Shown here: positions 1 through 8,920 of the stretch, in pieces
Layout of the letters: every line of letters starts with the position of its first letter
Numbering within the stretch: the stretch's first letter is position 1
Assembly: GCF_004363095.1 (NCBI RefSeq)
Contig: NZ_SNYO01000002.1
Coordinates: 558,001-622,000, forward strand
Source of the DNA: Actinomycetospora succinea
GTDB lineage: Bacteria > Actinomycetota > Actinomycetes > Mycobacteriales > Pseudonocardiaceae
Direction of reading: 5' to 3'
DNA: 64,000 nt
Position numbers and translations under genes: made by a program
The notes under the pieces: generated by a model
What the model was told of the DNA's origin: nothing
The model's input: the letters and a program-made list of their open reading frames with translations, nothing else
Database searches by the model: none

Positions 1-1436
1 CGGCCGATGCCGGACTGCTTGTACCCGCCGAAGGCCGCGTGGGCCGGGTAGGCGTGGTAGTTGTTCACCCAGACGCGGCCGGCCTGGATGTCGCGGCCGG
101 CGCGGTAGGCGGTGTTGGTGTCGCGCGACCACACGCCCGCGCCGAGGCCGTAGAGCGTGTCGTTGGCCTGCTTCATGGCGTCCTCGTAGTCGTTGAAGCG
201 CGCCACCGACAGGACCGGGCCGAAGATCTCCTCCTGGAAGATCCGCATCGAGTTGTTGCCCTCGAAGACGGTCGGCTGGACGTAGTAGCCGCCCGAGAGG
301 TCGCCGCCGAGGTCGGCGCGCTCGCCGCCGGTGAGGACCTTCGCGCCCTCCTGGCGGCCGATGTCGATGTAGGACAGGATCTTCTCGAGCTGGTCGTTCG
401 AGGCCTGCGCGCCCATCATCGTGTCGGTGTCGAGCGGGTTGCCCGTCTTGACCTGCTCGGCGCGCTTGACGCCCTGCGCCACGAACTCGTCGTAGATGCC
501 GCCCTGGACGAGGGCGCGCGACGGGCAGGTGCAGACCTCGCCCTGGTTGAGGGCGAACATCGCGAAGCCCTCGAGCGCCTTGTCGTAGAACGCGTCCTGC
601 TGCGCCGCGACGTCGTCGAAGAAGATGTTCGGGCTCTTGCCGCCGAGCTCGAGCGTGACCGGGATGAGGTTCTCCGAGGCGTACTGGGAGATCAGGCGCC
701 CGGTCGTGGTCTCGCCGGTGAAGGCGATCTTGCGGATGCGCGGGGACGACGCGAGCGGCTTGCCCGCCTCGACGCCGAAGCCGTTGACGATGTTCAGCAC
801 GCCGGGGGGCAGCAGGTCGCCGACGACGTCCATGAGGACGTGGATCGACGCCGGGGTCTGCTCGGCGGGCTTGAGGACGACCGCGTTGCCGGCGGCCAGG
901 GCCGGGGCCAGCTTCCAGATCGCCATGAGGATCGGGAAGTTCCACGGGATGATCTGGCCGACCACGCCCAGCGGCTCGTGGAAGTGGTAGGCGATCGTGT
1001 CCTCGTCGATCTGGGAGAGGTGACCCTCCTGGGCCCGGATCGCGCCGGAGAAGTAGCGCAGGTGGTCGATCGCGAGCGGGATGTCGGCGACGAGGGTCTC
1101 GCGGACCGCCTTGCCGTTCTCCCAGCTCTCGGCGACCGCGATCTTCTCGAGGTTGGCCTCGATGCGGTCCGCCATCTTGTTCAGGATGTTCGCGCGCTCG
1201 CCGACGGAGGTCTTGCCCCACGCCGGAGCGGCGCCCTCGGCCGCGTCGAGGGCCTTCTCGATGTCGTCGGCCGTGCCGCGGGCGACCTCGGTGAACGTCT
1301 GACCCGTCTGCGGGGTCGGGTTCTCGAAGTACTGACCCTTCGCCGGCGCGACGTACTCGCCGCCGATGTAGTGGTCGTAGCGGGGCTTGAACGTGACGAC
1401 GCTGTCCGCCGACCCCGGTGCCGCGTAGATGGCCAT
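1..1436 (-). CDS. aldehyde dehydrogenase (NAD-dependent), C-terminus cut by window edge
   Basis: This is a soluble aldehyde dehydrogenase that oxidises an aldehyde to the carboxylic acid with NAD(P)+. The ATG at 1436 follows GGAGGA with an 8-nt spacer. The visible 478 residues include the oxyanion-hole segment PWNFP, the general-base stretch [10 protein letters not shown] (Glu263) and the nucleophile in GEVCTCPSR (Cys302, the classical position). The frame is still open at base 1, in a segment ending [10 protein letters not shown], so roughly 25-30 residues are missing compared with the usual ~506. It faces a divergent GAF-domain regulator, a common arrangement for acetaldehyde or alcohol-derived aldehyde dehydrogenases induced by that regulator type. 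Family assignment is firm. The substrate is inferred only. Confidence 0.93.
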   Translation of the reverse strand, partial: MAIYAAPGSADSVVTFKPRYDHYIGGEYVAPAKGQYFENPTPQTGQTFTEVARGTADDIEKALDAAEGAAPAWGKTSVGERANILNKMADRIEANLEKIAVAESWENGKAVRETLVADIPLAIDHLRYFSGAIRAQEGHLSQIDEDTIAYHFHEPLGVVGQIIPWNFPILMAIWKLAPALAAGNAVVLKPAEQTPASIHVLMDVVGDLLPPGVLNIVNGFGVEAGKPLASSPRIRKIAFTGETTTGRLISQYASENLIPVTLELGGKSPNIFFDDVAAQQDAFYDKALEGFAMFALNQGEVCTCPSRALVQGGIYDEFVAQGVKRAEQVKTGNPLDTDTMMGAQASNDQLEKILSYIDIGRQEGAKVLTGGERADLGGDLSGGYYVQPTVFEGNNSMRIFQEEIFGPVLSVARFNDYEDAMKQANDTLYGLGAGVWSRDTNTAYRAGRDIQAGRVWVNNYHAYPAHAAFGGYKQSGIG

Positions 1437-1506
1437 CGGTGTTTTCCTCCACGTTGGGGATCTCGAGCTGTTCGACTACGTGACCGCGGACACTAGGTAT
1501 GGGAGG

Positions 1507-1525
1507 GTTGCACCGGCGTTGCAAC
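1507..1525. promoter_or_regulatory. inverted repeat GTTGCA-N7-TGCAAC between ALDH and GAF regulator
   Basis: A perfect 6-bp inverted repeat with a 7-nt spacer lies in the 266-nt divergent intergenic region. It is about 70 nt upstream of the aldehyde dehydrogenase start and 180 nt upstream of the regulator start. Spacing and position fit an operator for the adjacent GAF-domain regulator. Binding is inferred. Confidence 0.45.
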
Positions 1526-1702
1526 GCATCTGCGGCGTTGCTCTTGTCGCGATGCCGCACCCGAGGGTTTGATGAAGGGTTGCCTTACCCGACGGGATGC
1601 AGGACCATCCAGTGGGAGGGGGCTTCCGCGCCCCCGGGCGTGGACGATCGCTGTCGTGGCGGCGCCGTCCCGCCCGTGACGGTCGGAGTGCAGGGGGCGC
1701 CG

Positions 1703-3214
1703 ATGCCGGAGAGTCAGGGTGGCGCGCGCGGGACCGCCCGCCTGACCGTCCCCGGCACGCTGCCGACACGCCTCGTGCCGTCCGACCCGCTCGAACGCGC
1801 CCACCTGCTCGAACGCATCCGCGACGCCGTGCTCTCCGGCACCACGGTCCCGGCCTCGCCGCGCGACGTCGTGTCGGCCTCGTGGCAGCGCTCCCTCGAC
1901 GCGCACATCGACCCCGAGCGCGGCCGGCCCCAGCACGTCTACGAGGACGACGAACTGCGCGACGTCCGCGGGGGCCACCTGCTCGCGCCGGTCCTGCCGC
2001 TGCTGCGCCGCACGCTGCTCGACGTGGCCGACGACGCCGTGCACATGATGATCGTCACCGACGTGCGCGGGCACATCCTCTGGCGCGAGGGCAACAGCAC
2101 CGTCCTGCGCCGGGCCGAGCGCTTCGAGCTCGTCGAGGGCACGCGCTGGAGCGAGGACTCGGTCGGCACCAACGCGATGGGCACCGCGCTCGCGTCGGGC
2201 AACGCCGTGCAGATCCACTCCGCCGAGCACCTCGTGAAGCTCTACCACTCGTGGACCTGCGCAGCGGCCCCGATCCGCGACCCCGACACCGGCGAGGTCG
2301 TCGCCGCGATCGACCTCACCGGCCCGCTGCAGACGTTCCACCCCAGCACACTCGCCCTGGTCAAGGCGGCCGCCGAGCTCGCCGAGGTCCACCTGCAGGC
2401 CCGCCTGGTCGAGCGCGACGAGCGCCTGCGCCACCGCAACCAGCCCCACCTCGAGGGCCTGCACGGCGCCCCGGGCGCGCTGCTCGCCCCCGGCGGGCGC
2501 GTGATCACCGCTCAGTACGCCGACTGGCTGCCCGAGCGCCTCCCGATCCCCGACGGCGGCGGGCGCATCGACCTCGGCGAGCGCGGCGAGGGCGTCATCG
2601 AGCCGCTCGCCGAGGGCTGGCTGCTGCGCATGGCCCCGCGCGCCGCGCACGGGCCCACCCTGTCGCTGCCGTTCCTCGGCGCCGAGCGCCCGGTCGCGCG
2701 GCTCGACGGCAAGCCGGTGCGCCTGAGCCTGCGCCACGCCGAGATGCTCGTCGTGCTGGCCCTGCACCCCGACGGCCTCACCGCCGACGGGCTCGCCCAG
2801 GCGCTCTACGGCGACGCCGGCAACCCCGTCACGGTGCGCTCGGAGATCCACCGGCTGCGCAACACGCTGGGGACCTCGATCATCAGCACCCAGCCCTACC
2901 GGCTGCGCGCCCGCGTCGACGCCGACTTCCTGGACGTCCGCACCGCGCTGCGCGAGCGCCGCCTGCCCCCGCCCGCGGTCCTGCGCCGCGGCGCGCTGCT
3001 GCCCACGTCCGACGCCCCCGGCGTCCGCGAGGAGCGCGACCACCTCGACGTCGCCGTCCGCAGCGCGGTGCTGCGCCGGGGCGACGTCGAGGCGCTGTGG
3101 GCGCTCGCCCACGCCGAGGCGGGCGGTGCCGATCCCGAGCTCGCCGAACGCCTGCGCCTGCTGCTGCCCGACGGCGACCCGCGCCGCGACGAGCTCGGCG
3201 CAGCCGCGCACTGA
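1703..3214 (+). CDS. GAF domain-containing transcriptional regulator with C-terminal winged helix
   Basis: A cytoplasmic regulator of 503 residues. Residues ~95-215 form a GAF sensor (around IVTDVRGHILW, GTRWSEDSVGTNAMGTAL and the small-molecule pocket region SAEHLVKLYHSWTC). This matches the N-terminal sensor of AcoR-type activators. There is no sigma-54 AAA+ domain. Residues ~333-415 look like an OmpR-type winged helix-turn-helix (RLSLRHAEMLVVLALHPDG ... VRSEIHRLRNTLG). The ATG at 1703 is preferred because a G-rich ribosome site precedes it and because the longer frame would run through the divergent promoter. It sits back to back with the aldehyde dehydrogenase, so it probably senses the substrate or product and controls that gene. 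Confidence 0.85.
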   Translation: MPESQGGARGTARLTVPGTLPTRLVPSDPLERAHLLERIRDAVLSGTTVPASPRDVVSASWQRSLDAHIDPERGRPQHVYEDDELRDVRGGHLLAPVLPLLRRTLLDVADDAVHMMIVTDVRGHILWREGNSTVLRRAERFELVEGTRWSEDSVGTNAMGTALASGNAVQIHSAEHLVKLYHSWTCAAAPIRDPDTGEVVAAIDLTGPLQTFHPSTLALVKAAAELAEVHLQARLVERDERLRHRNQPHLEGLHGAPGALLAPGGRVITAQYADWLPERLPIPDGGGRIDLGERGEGVIEPLAEGWLLRMAPRAAHGPTLSLPFLGAERPVARLDGKPVRLSLRHAEMLVVLALHPDGLTADGLAQALYGDAGNPVTVRSEIHRLRNTLGTSIISTQPYRLRARVDADFLDVRTALRERRLPPPAVLRRGALLPTSDAPGVREERDHLDVAVRSAVLRRGDVEALWALAHAEAGGADPELAERLRLLLPDGDPRRDELGAAAH

Positions 3215-3580
3215 GCGCTCGCCCCCCGCTCCCGCGCATGAGGGCGCTCACAGGAGCGACGTCGCGCTGATCACAATGCTGGCTAACGATTACTTCATTC
3301 CGTAGCAGCAAGCGCTCGATCCACCCGTTCGTGTGCGGCCTCCTCTCCAGCACGAACGAGGCAACCGTCCGGTGCGCGCACGGCTCAACGCCCGCGCCGG
3401 TGCCCGCGGGGCGCGGCGAACACGCACTTCACAGACGTTTCCGGCATCTCGCGGCGGGCATGGTCGGTGGTGGTTCAACCGTCCACCGGCCCCGACGGGC
3501 CGCGCGACTGCGGTCACGCTTCGTCACCGTCGAGGTCACCCCGCAGGCGTCGACGAGGACGCCGTGAGGAGGCGCGATCC
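3215..3580. other. intergenic region upstream of the NRPS gene
   Basis: This 366-nt stretch has no convincing gene; open frames here have poor starts and shadow-like composition. It contains the only clearly A/T-enriched patch of the area, about 3268-3310 (around CTAACGATTACTTCATTCC). That is a plausible promoter region for the NRPS gene. No strong terminator hairpin was seen after the regulator. Confidence 0.5.
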
Positions 3581-6500
3581 ATGACCGGGGTCCTGCCCAC
3601 CACCGGGACAGCCGTCACCGACGGGTCCGCAGCGCCCGTGACCCGGCTCGAGCAGTTCTTCGAGCGCACTGCCGACCGGACACCCGACGCGGTCGCCGTC
3701 GAGCACGGCGACCACCGACGCACCTACGCCGAGCTCGACCGCGACGCGAACCGGCTGGCCCACCTGATCGCCGAGCACGGCGTCGGCACGGGCAGCCGCG
3801 TGGCGATCCTGCTCGAACGCTCCGTCGCCACCTACGTCGCGCTGCTGGCGGTCGGGAAGACCGGGGCCGCGTTCGTCCCGATCGACCCCGGGTCGCCGGC
3901 CGACCGCGTCGAGTACGTCGTGACCGACGCCGGAGCCGACCTGGTGCTCACCACCGAGGATCTGGCCGGCGGGCTCACCGCGCCGGCGCTCGTGCTCGAC
4001 GCCGCCGAGACCGCCGCCCGCGCCGCGCTCGTCCCGGACGACCGGCCCGCGCGCGACGCCGACCCCGAGCAGCCCGCCTACGTCATCTACACGTCGGGGT
4101 CGAGCGGGCGGCCGAAGGGCGTCGAGGTCGCGCAGTCGAGCATCGTCAACTTCGTCGACGTCGTCACCGGCGTCTACGACGTGCACGCCGACGACCGCGT
4201 GCTGCAGGGGATGACGATCTCCTTCGACTTCTCGATCGAGGAGATCTGGCCGACCTGGGCCGCCGGTGCCACCCTCGTCGCCGCGCCCACCGGCGCCGGG
4301 CGGGTCGGCGGCGACCTCGCCGACTTCCTCGACGAGCGCGGCGTCACCGTCCTCTACGCCGTCCCGACGCTGCTCGCGACGATCCCCCGCGACCTCCCGG
4401 CGGTCCGCACGCTCCTGGTCGGCGGCGAGGCCTGCCCCGCCGAGCTGGTCGAGCGCTGGGCGCGCCCGGGGCGCCGGATGCTCAACACCTACGGGCCCAC
4501 CGAGGCCACCGTCACCGCGACGGTCACCGAGCTGAGCCCCGGGGAGCCCGTGACCATCGGGACCCCGCTGCCCACCTACACCGCCGAGCTCACCGACCCC
4601 GAGGACCCGGACCACCACCCGGTGCCCGACGGCGCGGTCGGCGAGGTCACCCTCGGCGGGCCCGGCGTCGCCCGCGGCTACGTCGGCATGCCGGAGAAGA
4701 CCGCCGAGAAGTTCGTCGCGCACCCCGTCACCGGGGAGAGGGTCTACCGCACCGGCGACCTCGGCCGGATCGACGAGCACGGCGAGATCGTCTACCTGGG
4801 CCGCGCGGACGCCGAGGTGAAGGTCCGCGGGCACCGCGTCGACCTCGGCGAGATCGAGAGCGTGCTGCTCGCCGACGACGGGATCGCCGCCGCGGCGGTC
4901 GACCTGCACGCCGCGTCCGGCGACCTCGCGGCGTACGTCGTGACGCACGGGCCCGGCGACGAGGCCGCGCTGGCCGAGCGCCTGGGCCCCGCGCTGCGCG
5001 ACGTCCTGCCCGGCTACATGGTCCCGGCGACGCTGGACGTGCTCGCCGAGCTGCCCACCCAGCCCAGCGGCAAGGTCGATCGCCCCGGCCTGCCCGACCC
5101 CCGGGGGTGCCGGCTGGTGTCCGCCGACGGGCCGGTCGTACGCCCGGACGGGCCCGCCGAGGAGCGGGTGGCCGAGGTCGTCGCCACGACACTGGGGCTC
5201 GACGAGGTGTCGGTGACCGCCGACTTCTTCGACGAGCTCGGCGGGCACTCGCTCGCCGCCGCCCGCGTCGTCAGCGCCCTGCGCGAGGCGGGCGTGCCCG
5301 TCGCCGTCCGCGACCTCTACGCCCACCCGACCGTCCGCGGGCTCGCGGGCCTGACCGGCGGTGCCGAGGCGCCCGCGGCGGAGGAGCCGCTCCGTCACCC
5401 CACCCGCCGGGTCGCGGCCGCGGGCACCGTCCAGGCCCTGCTGATCGCGGTCCTGCTGCTGGTCGTCGCCGCGCCGCTGGCGGTCGCCTGGAGCCGGTGG
5501 ACCGGCGCCCTGACGCCCGGCTACATCGCCGGCGTCGTCGGGGCCGCGGTCGGGAGCTGGGTGCTGGTGCGCGGCGTCCTCCCGCTCGCCGCGCGGCCCC
5601 TGGCCGCCGGGATCGGGGCGGGCCGGTACCCGCTCTGGGGCCTCACCCACCTGCGGCTCTGGGCCGCCGAGGGGCTGGTGCGCCTCTCGCCGCTCGAGGC
5701 GCTCGCCGGGTCGCCGCTGGCCGGGCCGTACCTGCGCCTGCTCGGCGCGCGCGTGGGGCGGGACGTCCACCTCGCGAGCGCCGACGTCGGTCTCCCCCGG
5801 CTGCTGACCCTCGGCGACGAGGCGGCGATCGGCTACGGCGCGCACCTGCATCCCTGGCACGTCACGGGCGGGCGCGTCGTCGTCGCGCCGATCGTGGTCG
5901 GCGACCGCGCGGCGGTCGGCACCGCGGCCGTGCTCGAGGCCGGCGCCACGCTCGGCGCGGACGGCTACCTCGGCGAGCAGTCGGTGCTCGCCGCGGGCGA
6001 GGACGTCGCCAAGGGTGCCAGCCGCGCGGGCTCCCCCGCGCAGGCCGAGGACGCGCCGGGGCACGTCGACGAGCTCCGCACGGCGCCCGCGCTGCCCGGA
6101 TGGCGCGCACGGCACCACGCGGCCGCGGTCGCCGGGTTCGTCGGCCTGGAGGTCGCGACGCTGCTGCCCGCCGTGCCGACGCTCGCGCTGGTGCTCGCCG
6201 GCTACGCGGTCGGCGGGATCGGGCTCGCGCTCGTCGCCGCCGTGGTGGCCGGGCCGGTGTTCGTGCTCGCGACCTGCGCCGTGGTCGCGGTCGGGCGGCG
6301 GGCGGTGCTCCCGCGCACCCCGGCGGGCGTGCACCCGCTGCGCTCGGGCTTCGGCCTGCGCAAGTGGATCGCCGACCGCCTGTTCGCCCGCAGCCTCGCC
6401 ACCACCAACACCCTCTACGCCACGCTCTACACGCCCGCGTGGCTGCGGGTCCTCGGCGCGGAGGTCGGGCGCCGCTCGGAGGTCTCGACGGTCTCCAACC

Positions 6501-7480
6501 TCGACCCCGACCTGCTCGAGATCGGCGAGGAGGCCTTCGTCGCCGACATGGCCACGGTCGGCAGCGCCACGGTCGTCCGCGGGCGCATCCGCCTGCGTCC
6601 GACCCGCGTCGGCGACCGCGCGTTCGTCGGCAACGCCGCCGTCGCCCCGGCCGGGACGCAGACGGGCGCAGGGTCGCTCGTCGGCGTGCACACCGTGCCG
6701 CCGGCCGACGTCCCCGCGGACAGCTCGTGGCTCGGCTCGCCCGCCATCCACCTGCCGCGCCGCGAGGACTCCGGCGACCACGACGCGTCGCTGACGTTCC
6801 GGCCCTCGCGGGGTCGCGTCGCGGGCCGGCTCGCGATCGAGCTCGTCCGGGCGGTGCTGCCGGCGACGGTGCTCGGTGCTGCGGCGACCGCCGGGACGTA
6901 CGTCCTGTTCCTGCTGGCCACGACGCTCGGCGTCCTGCCGGCGGTCCTGCTCGCGCCGCTGGTGCTCGCGGGGTCCGCGCTCGCGGTGGTGCTCGCCGTC
7001 GTCGCACTGAAGTGGCTCGTCGTCGGGCGCTACCGCCCGCGCACCGAGCCGCTGTGGGACCTGTTCGTCCGCCGCACCGAGTTCGTCACCGGCGTCTGGG
7101 AGGGCGCCGCCGTGCCCGTCGCGGCCGGGGCGCTCGTCAGCACGCCGATGCTGCCGTGGGTGCTGCGCCTGCTCGGCGCGAGCCTGGGCCGCCGGACCTG
7201 GGTGGGCACGACGCACCTCACCGAGTTCGACCTCGTCCACGTCGGCGACGACGCCGCGGTCGGGCGGGGCGTGTCCCTGCAGACGCACCTGTTCGAGGAC
7301 CGCGTGATGAAGATGTCGCACGTGCGCATCGGGCACGGCGCCACCGTCGGCGACCGCTCGGTGGTCCTCTACGACGCCGCGGTCGGAGACGGCACCGAGC
7401 TCGGCGGGCTCTCGCTCGTCATGAAGGGCGAGCGCCTCGCCGACGGCACGCGTTGGCGGGGCGTGCCGGCGCAGGTGTGA
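3581..7480 (+). CDS. single-module NRPS of the Pls/PosA (poly-amino-acid synthetase-like) family
   Basis: A predicted membrane-bound 1299-residue synthetase. ATG 3581 is preceded by GAGGAGG. The adenylation domain spans ~20-510 with core motifs YTSGSSGRPKG (~170), NTYGPTE (302), YRTGDLGR, GHRVDLGEIES and the A10 lysine (K498). The carrier domain has LGGHSLAAAR with the phosphopantetheine serine at S557. After ~615 come three pairs of hydrophobic segments. They alternate with soluble segments rich in hexapeptide-like (left-handed beta-helix/acetyltransferase) repeats. This is the terminal-domain architecture of epsilon-poly-L-lysine synthetase (~1319 aa). There is no conventional HHxxxDG condensation domain and no thioesterase. 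An aspartate in SFDFSIEEIW occupies the amino-group-binding position, fitting an alpha-amino acid. The monomer is unknown. It is monocistronic and convergent with coaX. Confidence 0.9.
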   Translation: MTGVLPTTGTAVTDGSAAPVTRLEQFFERTADRTPDAVAVEHGDHRRTYAELDRDANRLAHLIAEHGVGTGSRVAILLERSVATYVALLAVGKTGAAFVPIDPGSPADRVEYVVTDAGADLVLTTEDLAGGLTAPALVLDAAETAARAALVPDDRPARDADPEQPAYVIYTSGSSGRPKGVEVAQSSIVNFVDVVTGVYDVHADDRVLQGMTISFDFSIEEIWPTWAAGATLVAAPTGAGRVGGDLADFLDERGVTVLYAVPTLLATIPRDLPAVRTLLVGGEACPAELVERWARPGRRMLNTYGPTEATVTATVTELSPGEPVTIGTPLPTYTAELTDPEDPDHHPVPDGAVGEVTLGGPGVARGYVGMPEKTAEKFVAHPVTGERVYRTGDLGRIDEHGEIVYLGRADAEVKVRGHRVDLGEIESVLLADDGIAAAAVDLHAASGDLAAYVVTHGPGDEAALAERLGPALRDVLPGYMVPATLDVLAELPTQPSGKVDRPGLPDPRGCRLVSADGPVVRPDGPAEERVAEVVATTLGLDEVSVTADFFDELGGHSLAAARVVSALREAGVPVAVRDLYAHPTVRGLAGLTGGAEAPAAEEPLRHPTRRVAAAGTVQALLIAVLLLVVAAPLAVAWSRWTGALTPGYIAGVVGAAVGSWVLVRGVLPLAARPLAAGIGAGRYPLWGLTHLRLWAAEGLVRLSPLEALAGSPLAGPYLRLLGARVGRDVHLASADVGLPRLLTLGDEAAIGYGAHLHPWHVTGGRVVVAPIVVGDRAAVGTAAVLEAGATLGADGYLGEQSVLAAGEDVAKGASRAGSPAQAEDAPGHVDELRTAPALPGWRARHHAAAVAGFVGLEVATLLPAVPTLALVLAGYAVGGIGLALVAAVVAGPVFVLATCAVVAVGRRAVLPRTPAGVHPLRSGFGLRKWIADRLFARSLATTNTLYATLYTPAWLRVLGAEVGRRSEVSTVSNLDPDLLEIGEEAFVADMATVGSATVVRGRIRLRPTRVGDRAFVGNAAVAPAGTQTGAGSLVGVHTVPPADVPADSSWLGSPAIHLPRREDSGDHDASLTFRPSRGRVAGRLAIELVRAVLPATVLGAAATAGTYVLFLLATTLGVLPAVLLAPLVLAGSALAVVLAVVALKWLVVGRYRPRTEPLWDLFVRRTEFVTGVWEGAAVPVAAGALVSTPMLPWVLRLLGASLGRRTWVGTTHLTEFDLVHVGDDAAVGRGVSLQTHLFEDRVMKMSHVRIGHGATVGDRSVVLYDAAVGDGTELGGLSLVMKGERLADGTRWRGVPAQV

Positions 7481-7487
7481 GGAGCCG

Positions 7488-8312
7488 TCAGGAGCGGGCG
7501 GCGCGGCGGACGGCACGCTCGTCGCGTCGCTCGATCCAGCGCCGGTGCACGGTGCGCAGGCCCAGCAGGGTCAGGTCCGGGACGTGCTCGGTGATCGTCG
7601 CGCACTCGTCGACGACCACGGGCGCGAGGCCGCCGGACGCGACGACGGCGACCGGGGCCCGGCCCTCGGGGTCGCGGGCGGTGATCTCCCGGCTGACCCG
7701 GGCGACGAGCCCGTCGACCTGCGCCGCGGCGCCGAGGACGAGGCCCGCCTGCATGCTCTCGACGGTGTTGCGCCCGAGCACCGAGCGCGGCACGACGAGC
7801 TCGACCGGGCGCAGCGCCGCGGCCCGGACCGCGAGGGCCTCGGCGGACACGGCGACGCCCGCGGCGATCGCCCCGCCGAGGAACTCCCCGCGCGCCGACA
7901 CCCCGTCCACCGTCGTCGAGGTCCCGAACGTCACGACGACGCAGGGCCCGCCGTGGCGCTCGAAGGCGGCGAGGACCTGGACGACCCGGTCGGCGCCGAC
8001 CTCCTTGGGGTTGTCGACGAGCAGGGGCACGCCGGTGCGCACCCCCGGCTCGACGAGCAGGTGGTCGAGGCCCGCGAAGTGCCGGGTCACCATGCCGCGC
8101 AGCTCACGCAGCAGCGCCGGGACGGTCGACAGCGCCGCCACCGCCGTCACGTCGCCGACCCGGGTCCCGAGGACACCGCGCACCAGCAGCGCCATCTCGT
8201 CCCCGGTGGCGCGGGGCTCGGTGCGCAGCCGGGCGTCCCAGACCGCGGGTCCGTCGTCGGGGTAGAGGGCGAGCGCGGTCTGCGTGTTCCCGACGTCGAT
8301 GCAGAGGAGCAC
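7488..8312 (-). CDS. coaX: type III pantothenate kinase
   Basis: Phosphorylates pantothenate with ATP, the first committed step of CoA synthesis. This is the CoaX fold (ASKHA), not CoaA. The chosen GTG start at 8312 gives 274 residues beginning just before IDVGNTQTAL (ATP-phosphate motif, residues 5-14). The family motifs GADR (106-109, catalytic Asp), TFGTSTTVD (128-136) and ASGGLAP (225-231) follow. A longer upstream frame has no conserved sequence. It is the last gene of the DUF2520-panC-panD-coaX operon, 25 nt after panD, so vitamin B5 synthesis and its phosphorylation are co-expressed. The 3' end converges on the NRPS gene with a 7-nt gap. Confidence 0.93.
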   Translation of the reverse strand: MLLCIDVGNTQTALALYPDDGPAVWDARLRTEPRATGDEMALLVRGVLGTRVGDVTAVAALSTVPALLRELRGMVTRHFAGLDHLLVEPGVRTGVPLLVDNPKEVGADRVVQVLAAFERHGGPCVVVTFGTSTTVDGVSARGEFLGGAIAAGVAVSAEALAVRAAALRPVELVVPRSVLGRNTVESMQAGLVLGAAAQVDGLVARVSREITARDPEGRAPVAVVASGGLAPVVVDECATITEHVPDLTLLGLRTVHRRWIERRDERAVRRAARS

Positions 8313-8337
8313 TGTCTCGTCCGCGGGGTCAGCGTCC

Positions 8338-8919
8338 TCAGTGGTCCGCGGAGAGCAGCGCGTCGAGGCGCCGGGCGTCGGTGGTCTCGGCGCTGCCCCG
8401 GCGCCGGGGACGCTCGTCCTGCGGCTGCTCCGCACCCCAGCTCCCGCCCACCGTCGTCATCGCCGGGCCCGCGGACGCCCCGTGCCGCCGGGCCGGGCGG
8501 GCCTCGGTGCCGGGGCGCAGCAGCGAGGTCGTGGGGGCGGCGTCGGGCACGTGCGTCGGGTCGGTGCCGCGGTCGAGGACGCGGTTGGCGTCGTCGACGA
8601 ACACCACCCGGGGCTGGTACGTGCGGGCCTCGGCGTCGTCCATGACCCCGTAGGAGATGAGGATGACGAGGTCGCCGGGCGAGACGAGGTGCGCGGCGGC
8701 GCCGTTGATCCCGATCACGCCGGAGCCGGCCGGACCGGTGATCACGTAGGTCTCGAGGCGCGCGCCGTTGGTGACGTCGACGATCGCGACCTGCTCCCCG
8801 GGCAGCAGGTCGGCGGCACGCATCAGGTCCTCGTCGACGGTCACCGACCCGACGTAGTGCAGGTTCGCGTCCGTCACCGTCGCGCGGTGGATCTTGGACT
8901 TCAGCATCGTGCGCTGCAC
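8338..8919 (-). CDS. panD: aspartate 1-decarboxylase (proenzyme) with long C-terminal tail
   Basis: Converts L-aspartate to beta-alanine for pantothenate. It is a pyruvoyl enzyme made by self-cleavage at Gly24-Ser25 in [10 protein letters not shown]. The start [16 protein letters not shown] is the canonical actinobacterial N-terminus, which supports the GTG at 8919, one base after the panC stop. The catalytic core ends near residue 130 (YQPRVVFVD). The protein then continues to 193 residues, against the usual ~126-140. The extra ~55 residues are charged, low-complexity and probably disordered. Tail function is unknown. Confidence 0.95.
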   Translation of the reverse strand: MQRTMLKSKIHRATVTDANLHYVGSVTVDEDLMRAADLLPGEQVAIVDVTNGARLETYVITGPAGSGVIGINGAAAHLVSPGDLVILISYGVMDDAEARTYQPRVVFVDDANRVLDRGTDPTHVPDAAPTTSLLRPGTEARPARRHGASAGPAMTTVGGSWGAEQPQDERPRRRGSAETTDARRLDALLSADH

Positions 8920-8920
8920 G

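Noticed and set aside
39..1496. Long open frame antisense to the aldehyde dehydrogenase
   Set aside because: Protein is Val/Arg/Asp-rich without any domain, while the opposite strand encodes a complete ALDH with catalytic Cys302. Long shadow frames are expected at this GC content.
3581..7480. Siderophore or peptide-antibiotic NRPS
   Set aside because: There is no canonical condensation or thioesterase domain, no second module and no tailoring, transport or MbtH genes nearby. The membrane-embedded terminal region is of the Pls type.
3536..7516. Very long open frame antisense to the NRPS gene
   Set aside because: Its composition is typical of a GC-rich shadow, with no motifs. The plus strand carries all adenylation motifs and a good ribosome site.
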